Of a DNA stretch of 20,396 bases, positions 17,688 to 20,396 are shown one piece after another. Made by a program: the position numbers and the translations under genes. The notes beneath the pieces were generated by a model. That model saw only the letters and a program-made list of their open reading frames with translations. It ran no database searches and had not been told where the DNA came from. How positions within the stretch are numbered: the stretch's first letter is position 1; the number at the start of each line of letters is the position of its first letter. This DNA is from Nemertoderma westbladi (lineage: Eukaryota > Xenacoelomorpha > Nemertodermatida > Nemertodermatidae), in contig JAUCBJ010007951.1 of assembly GCA_032718475.1 (NCBI GenBank), positions 1 through 20,396 on the forward strand, written 5' to 3'.

Positions 17688-20396
17688 TCAGTATTTTTAC
17701 TTCATCTTCATACGATCCTCCTACAGTTGCAAAGCGCATAGTCCGCCATGCTCCATGGTTCCTCGTTGTTATGCGATCAACTGTAATATTATGGGCTGCA
17801 AGAAAGTCCGTGATATCACCTTCGGTACACGTACGACGCAGACCAGTTAGATGGTAAGAGCCAGCGGTATGTCCATGAGCGGTGTGTCCAACACTGGAAG
17901 AGTATCCATTTTCTTTGCTGGTGATATGCTTGTGAGTATCAAGACGAGTCATTTTTAGCATGTTGGAATCATTGAATAGTATTGAACCCTTTAGATTATG
18001 ATAACGTCCATTTATCAACTCCTTGTCTGTCATTGACTGCCTTGAAGTACCCCTCTTTCCAGGGATATTAACCTGAGTTGATTTATGCACTTTGCTTGAT
18101 GCTAGATACTGCTTACTCCCCGTCATTCTCAGAGTAGAATGTGTGCTTGTCATCTCTGAGTTTGCATTAGCCCCAGGGACATCTATTTTGCATACCATAG
18201 GTGGGGGATCAAGTCTTCCAACCTCCACACGTCCCCTTGAGTCCGTATGAACTGGTTTCAATACAGTGGCCTCACTACCAATGGCATCCATTATTTCGTG
18301 ACGGTGTTCTGCTTCTTTAATTGTAACATCTTTGTATTTTGATTCTACACTGTGCTCTTCTTCCAATAGGCTATAGCGGTTGCTTGTAGGTATTATAGGT
18401 AAATGTGTGTGAGAGATCAGTTTCGGCTTCCCAGTTGATTTACGTTTTTTCTTCTTAGCGGAGGATCTAAATAATATATTGGTTGCGTCACTAACTGTTG
18501 GTGGTGATTTGTTTACTACAGAGATATCACCGCCTGAAGATGATGAACAGCTGGTGTTACTGAACCCCGTACAGCTGGCTGAGTCAACAACTACATAGCT
18601 GGAATCTGGACTAGAGTAGTTGCTTGTATGTTGTGCATCTGTATTGCTGCCACGAGAGACCCTCTGTGCGTGATCAATGCCCCATATATTATTAACATAT
18701 ACGTTATCTGTTGAGTCTTTCATTATTCTATTCGTAATTTTCAATTTGTTAAGATCAGCTTGCAAAACCAGTCTGGCATTTCGTTCATGTATTACTTCAT
18801 CACTAAGCCTTCTATTCTCCTCATTGAGCCTCTCAAAATGTGCTTCCATTTCACTTAATCTTCCTTGTAAAGTCATTGTAACAGTCAGGAGATCGTTTTT
18901 TAGACTTTCAACACTGGAACTTTCACCCACGAGAGAAGATGCAGTCTTTAGCCGTTTGCGAAGGGAGTCAAGTAGCTTCCCCTCATATAGACACCGCAGC
19001 ATTTCATATATGTCATTGCATAGCTCTGAGGCAGAGGCCCGTTTCTTTAGTTGTAGCGACATTGCTAGAATTGGCGACATGTATATCTGAACATCCTTAA
19101 GTAATCCTTTACGTATAGTATCAAGGTCATCACTTGGTATGCATGATATTGCTTTCAGTGCATCTTTTCTAGGCAGTGGAACAATGGCATTGGCCCATTG
19201 GTGATTGCGATGTTGTGCTGGACTTGTCTCGTAGGTGAATGGTTGAGTTTGTGGGCTTGGACTGATGACATCGCTGCAGCCGTTCGATAAGAGGGTGGCA
19301 CGTGTGTCATTCACATATTCATTATGATGTGTGCTTGTTGGGTTTAGCATGTTTGATTGTCCACTCAGTCTGATGCATTCATCTAGTTTTATTCTAACAT
19401 CTGTTAGACATCCTTTTAGCCACTCCCTAAGGATAGAGCTCTCATTATGAAATTCTAGTACGTTATCTAATCCTAAGGCAGTTGCCAGAGCATAGATGCA
19501 TACAAAAGCTCCACAGTCATGATCATTATCTTGTCCTGGAAATGGTCGTTCTATACACACCGGTTTCCATTTCGGTTTGGAGCCATCTATATCCTTAATA
19601 TGTTCAATAAGATTAAGCACATTACAAATCTTCTGGTCAATTACCATTGAACTTCTTGGTCTACTCTTGATTGAACATAGCGTGTGTACTGTCCTTGAGT
19701 CACAGGCGGCAACATGTAGAACAAAATGTGGAGGTGCGACAAGGTGCTCGGGTATTAGCAACATCTTCACTTTAGAGATGTCATGATAGGATGTTATATA
19801 TCGAATTGCCATTGCCATGTCGAACGTATCCTGATTTAATTTCGAGCAAAATGCTTCCTGAATGCATGCAATGTCACTTAGTTGTCGGTTCAATATTGTG
19901 AGGAAACCATCAATTATACCTGTGTTTAGATGACTTTTCCCCCGAAAGTAATCTAACTCAGATTGGTGCAGGGGCTGAAATGATAGGGTTTCTTGTCTTG
20001 GTGGGTATGTTGCAGCTTTAACTATCTCGGCATCATCAGTGACACTAAGTTGGTCAGGAAATATGCCAGCATCTATATACTGACTCATCTGTGATATTTC
20101 CTCAATGTCACTCTGTGTACAATTATTGATGAGTGTTTTGGAGGTAGCATTGTTTGCATCCATATCTTTGCTGGTGAGAACAAAGGTGTTGATGGTTGTA
20201 TCTTTACAATGATCCCTAATCACTTTTGAGTTCGGTCCAGGGACCCACGGGGGAAGGTGCGGATTCAGGTGCAGGTGTGGACTGCAAGGGGGTATGTTAC
20301 CATTATCCAGCATTTTTTTGTTGTCATTGTCTTCATCCAAAAGTATGAGTGGTATATCACAAACAGGTGTACCGTTCCCTGCAGTAGCATATGGCA
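17599..20396 (-). CDS. Non-LTR retrotransposon ORF1 with Ulp1-like protease domain, coiled coil and RRM-like domain (partial)
   Basis: The frame ends at TAA 17599-17601 and is still open at the window edge, so the start is missing. Residue numbers below count from TTG at 20340. A Ulp1/C48-like cysteine-protease domain covers about 130-325: LNTGIIDGFLTIL (138), HFVL with H205, Q270 and C276 in GQDNDHDCGAFVC. Spacing H-17-X-48-Q-6-C closely follows yeast Ulp1 (His514, Asp531, Gln574, Cys580), but the Asp position is Cys222. A coiled coil follows at about 475-540, then Ser-rich sequence with a basic KKKKRK cluster (possible nuclear signal), and a C-terminal RRM-like domain at about 828-898 ending FWPRHSIRCRTW, a typical ORF1 RNA-binding fold. 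Coiled coil plus RRM fits an RNA-packaging ORF1 protein; the protease-like part is extra. Its activity is unproven. Confidence 0.88.
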   Translation of the reverse strand, partial: PYATAGNGTPVCDIPLILLDEDNDNKKMLDNGNIPPCSPHLHLNPHLPPWVPGPNSKVIRDHCKDTTINTFVLTSKDMDANNATSKTLINNCTQSDIEEISQMSQYIDAGIFPDQLSVTDDAEIVKAATYPPRQETLSFQPLHQSELDYFRGKSHLNTGIIDGFLTILNRQLSDIACIQEAFCSKLNQDTFDMAMAIRYITSYHDISKVKMLLIPEHLVAPPHFVLHVAACDSRTVHTLCSIKSRPRSSMVIDQKICNVLNLIEHIKDIDGSKPKWKPVCIERPFPGQDNDHDCGAFVCIYALATALGLDNVLEFHNESSILREWLKGCLTDVRIKLDECIRLSGQSNMLNPTSTHHNEYVNDTRATLLSNGCSDVISPSPQTQPFTYETSPAQHRNHQWANAIVPLPRKDALKAISCIPSDDLDTIRKGLLKDVQIYMSPILAMSLQLKKRASASELCNDIYEMLRCLYEGKLLDSLRKRLKTASSLVGESSSVESLKNDLLTVTMTLQGRLSEMEAHFERLNEENRRLSDEVIHERNARLVLQADLNKLKITNRIMKDSTDNVYVNNIWGIDHAQRVSRGSNTDAQHTSNYSSPDSSYVVVDSASCTGFSNTSCSSSSGGDISVVNKSPPTVSDATNILFRSSAKKKKRKSTGKPKLISHTHLPIIPTSNRYSLLEEEHSVESKYKDVTIKEAEHRHEIMDAIGSEATVLKPVHTDSRGRVEVGRLDPPPMVCKIDVPGANANSEMTSTHSTLRMTGSKQYLASSKVHKSTQVNIPGKRGTSRQSMTDKELINGRYHNLKGSILFNDSNMLKMTRLDTHKHITSKENGYSSSVGHTAHGHTAGSYHLTGLRRTCTEGDITDFLAAHNITVDRITTRNHGAWRTMRFATVGGSYEDEVKILSDTFWPRHSIRCRTWNHRDSVGSGHRHSL

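Larger units (their letters stand above)
14217..20396 (-). mobile_element. APE-type non-LTR retrotransposon with ORF1 and ORF2, 5' end outside window
   Basis: The element lies on the minus strand with ORF1 (open to the window edge), ORF2, a 3' UTR of about 120 nt and an A+T-rich tail. ORF2 has an apurinic-like endonuclease and a reverse transcriptase. There is no stop or frameshift in either frame, and all expected catalytic motifs are present, so the copy may be young or active. The CR1/L2/Jockey-like branch is plausible from the gene plan, but I cannot place the clade without a tree. The 5' UTR is beyond the right edge. Confidence 0.92.

Overview
The window looks like repeat-rich, intergenic DNA from a metazoan. 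The main evidence is a BEL/Pao-type LTR retrotransposon remnant, a group known only from animals. An APE-type non-LTR retrotransposon, several kinds of tandem repeat and A+T-rich spacers with no operon-like organisation fit this. The sequence does not show the phylum. I see no convincing host gene, tRNA, rRNA or CRISPR array.

Layout, left to right. (1) Positions 69-1100 are a (GGCTC)n pentanucleotide array with a higher-order period near 480-496 bp. Next comes a small 107-bp dimeric tandem repeat (1104-1375). (2) Positions 1376-5089 are a tandem array with a period of about 1.48 kb: a diverged partial unit, two near-identical full units (1965-3446, 3447-4918) and a third partial unit. Each unit carries a short tail resembling invertebrate SINE/RTE 3' ends, and the two full units carry a perfectly conserved nested hairpin. 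(3) Positions 5088-8721 hold a BEL/Pao derivative with one long open frame: gag (DUF1759-like region, three zinc knuckles), aspartic protease, then short leftovers of the RNase H-to-integrase part of pol. Reverse transcriptase, RNase H and integrase cores are missing. (4) Positions 8722-10330 are noncoding and A+T-rich, with a 165-bp direct repeat. (5) Positions 10368-13261 look like one or more decayed coding sequences of unknown identity. They are spread over several frames and interrupted by a 1.37-kb insertion with 14-bp terminal inverted repeats and a candidate GTTAG duplication. (6) Positions 14217-20396 on the minus strand are a large non-LTR retrotransposon cut by the right window edge. 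ORF2 encodes an endonuclease and reverse transcriptase with all expected catalytic motifs visible.

The most interesting part is ORF1 of the non-LTR element. It encodes a Ulp1/C48-like cysteine-protease domain, a coiled coil and a C-terminal RRM-like domain. The Ulp1-like domain keeps the His, Gln and Cys at the spacing of yeast Ulp1, but the catalytic Asp position is Cys. A retrotransposon particle protein fused to a deSUMOylase-like fold is an unusual architecture and is the best candidate here for something undescribed.
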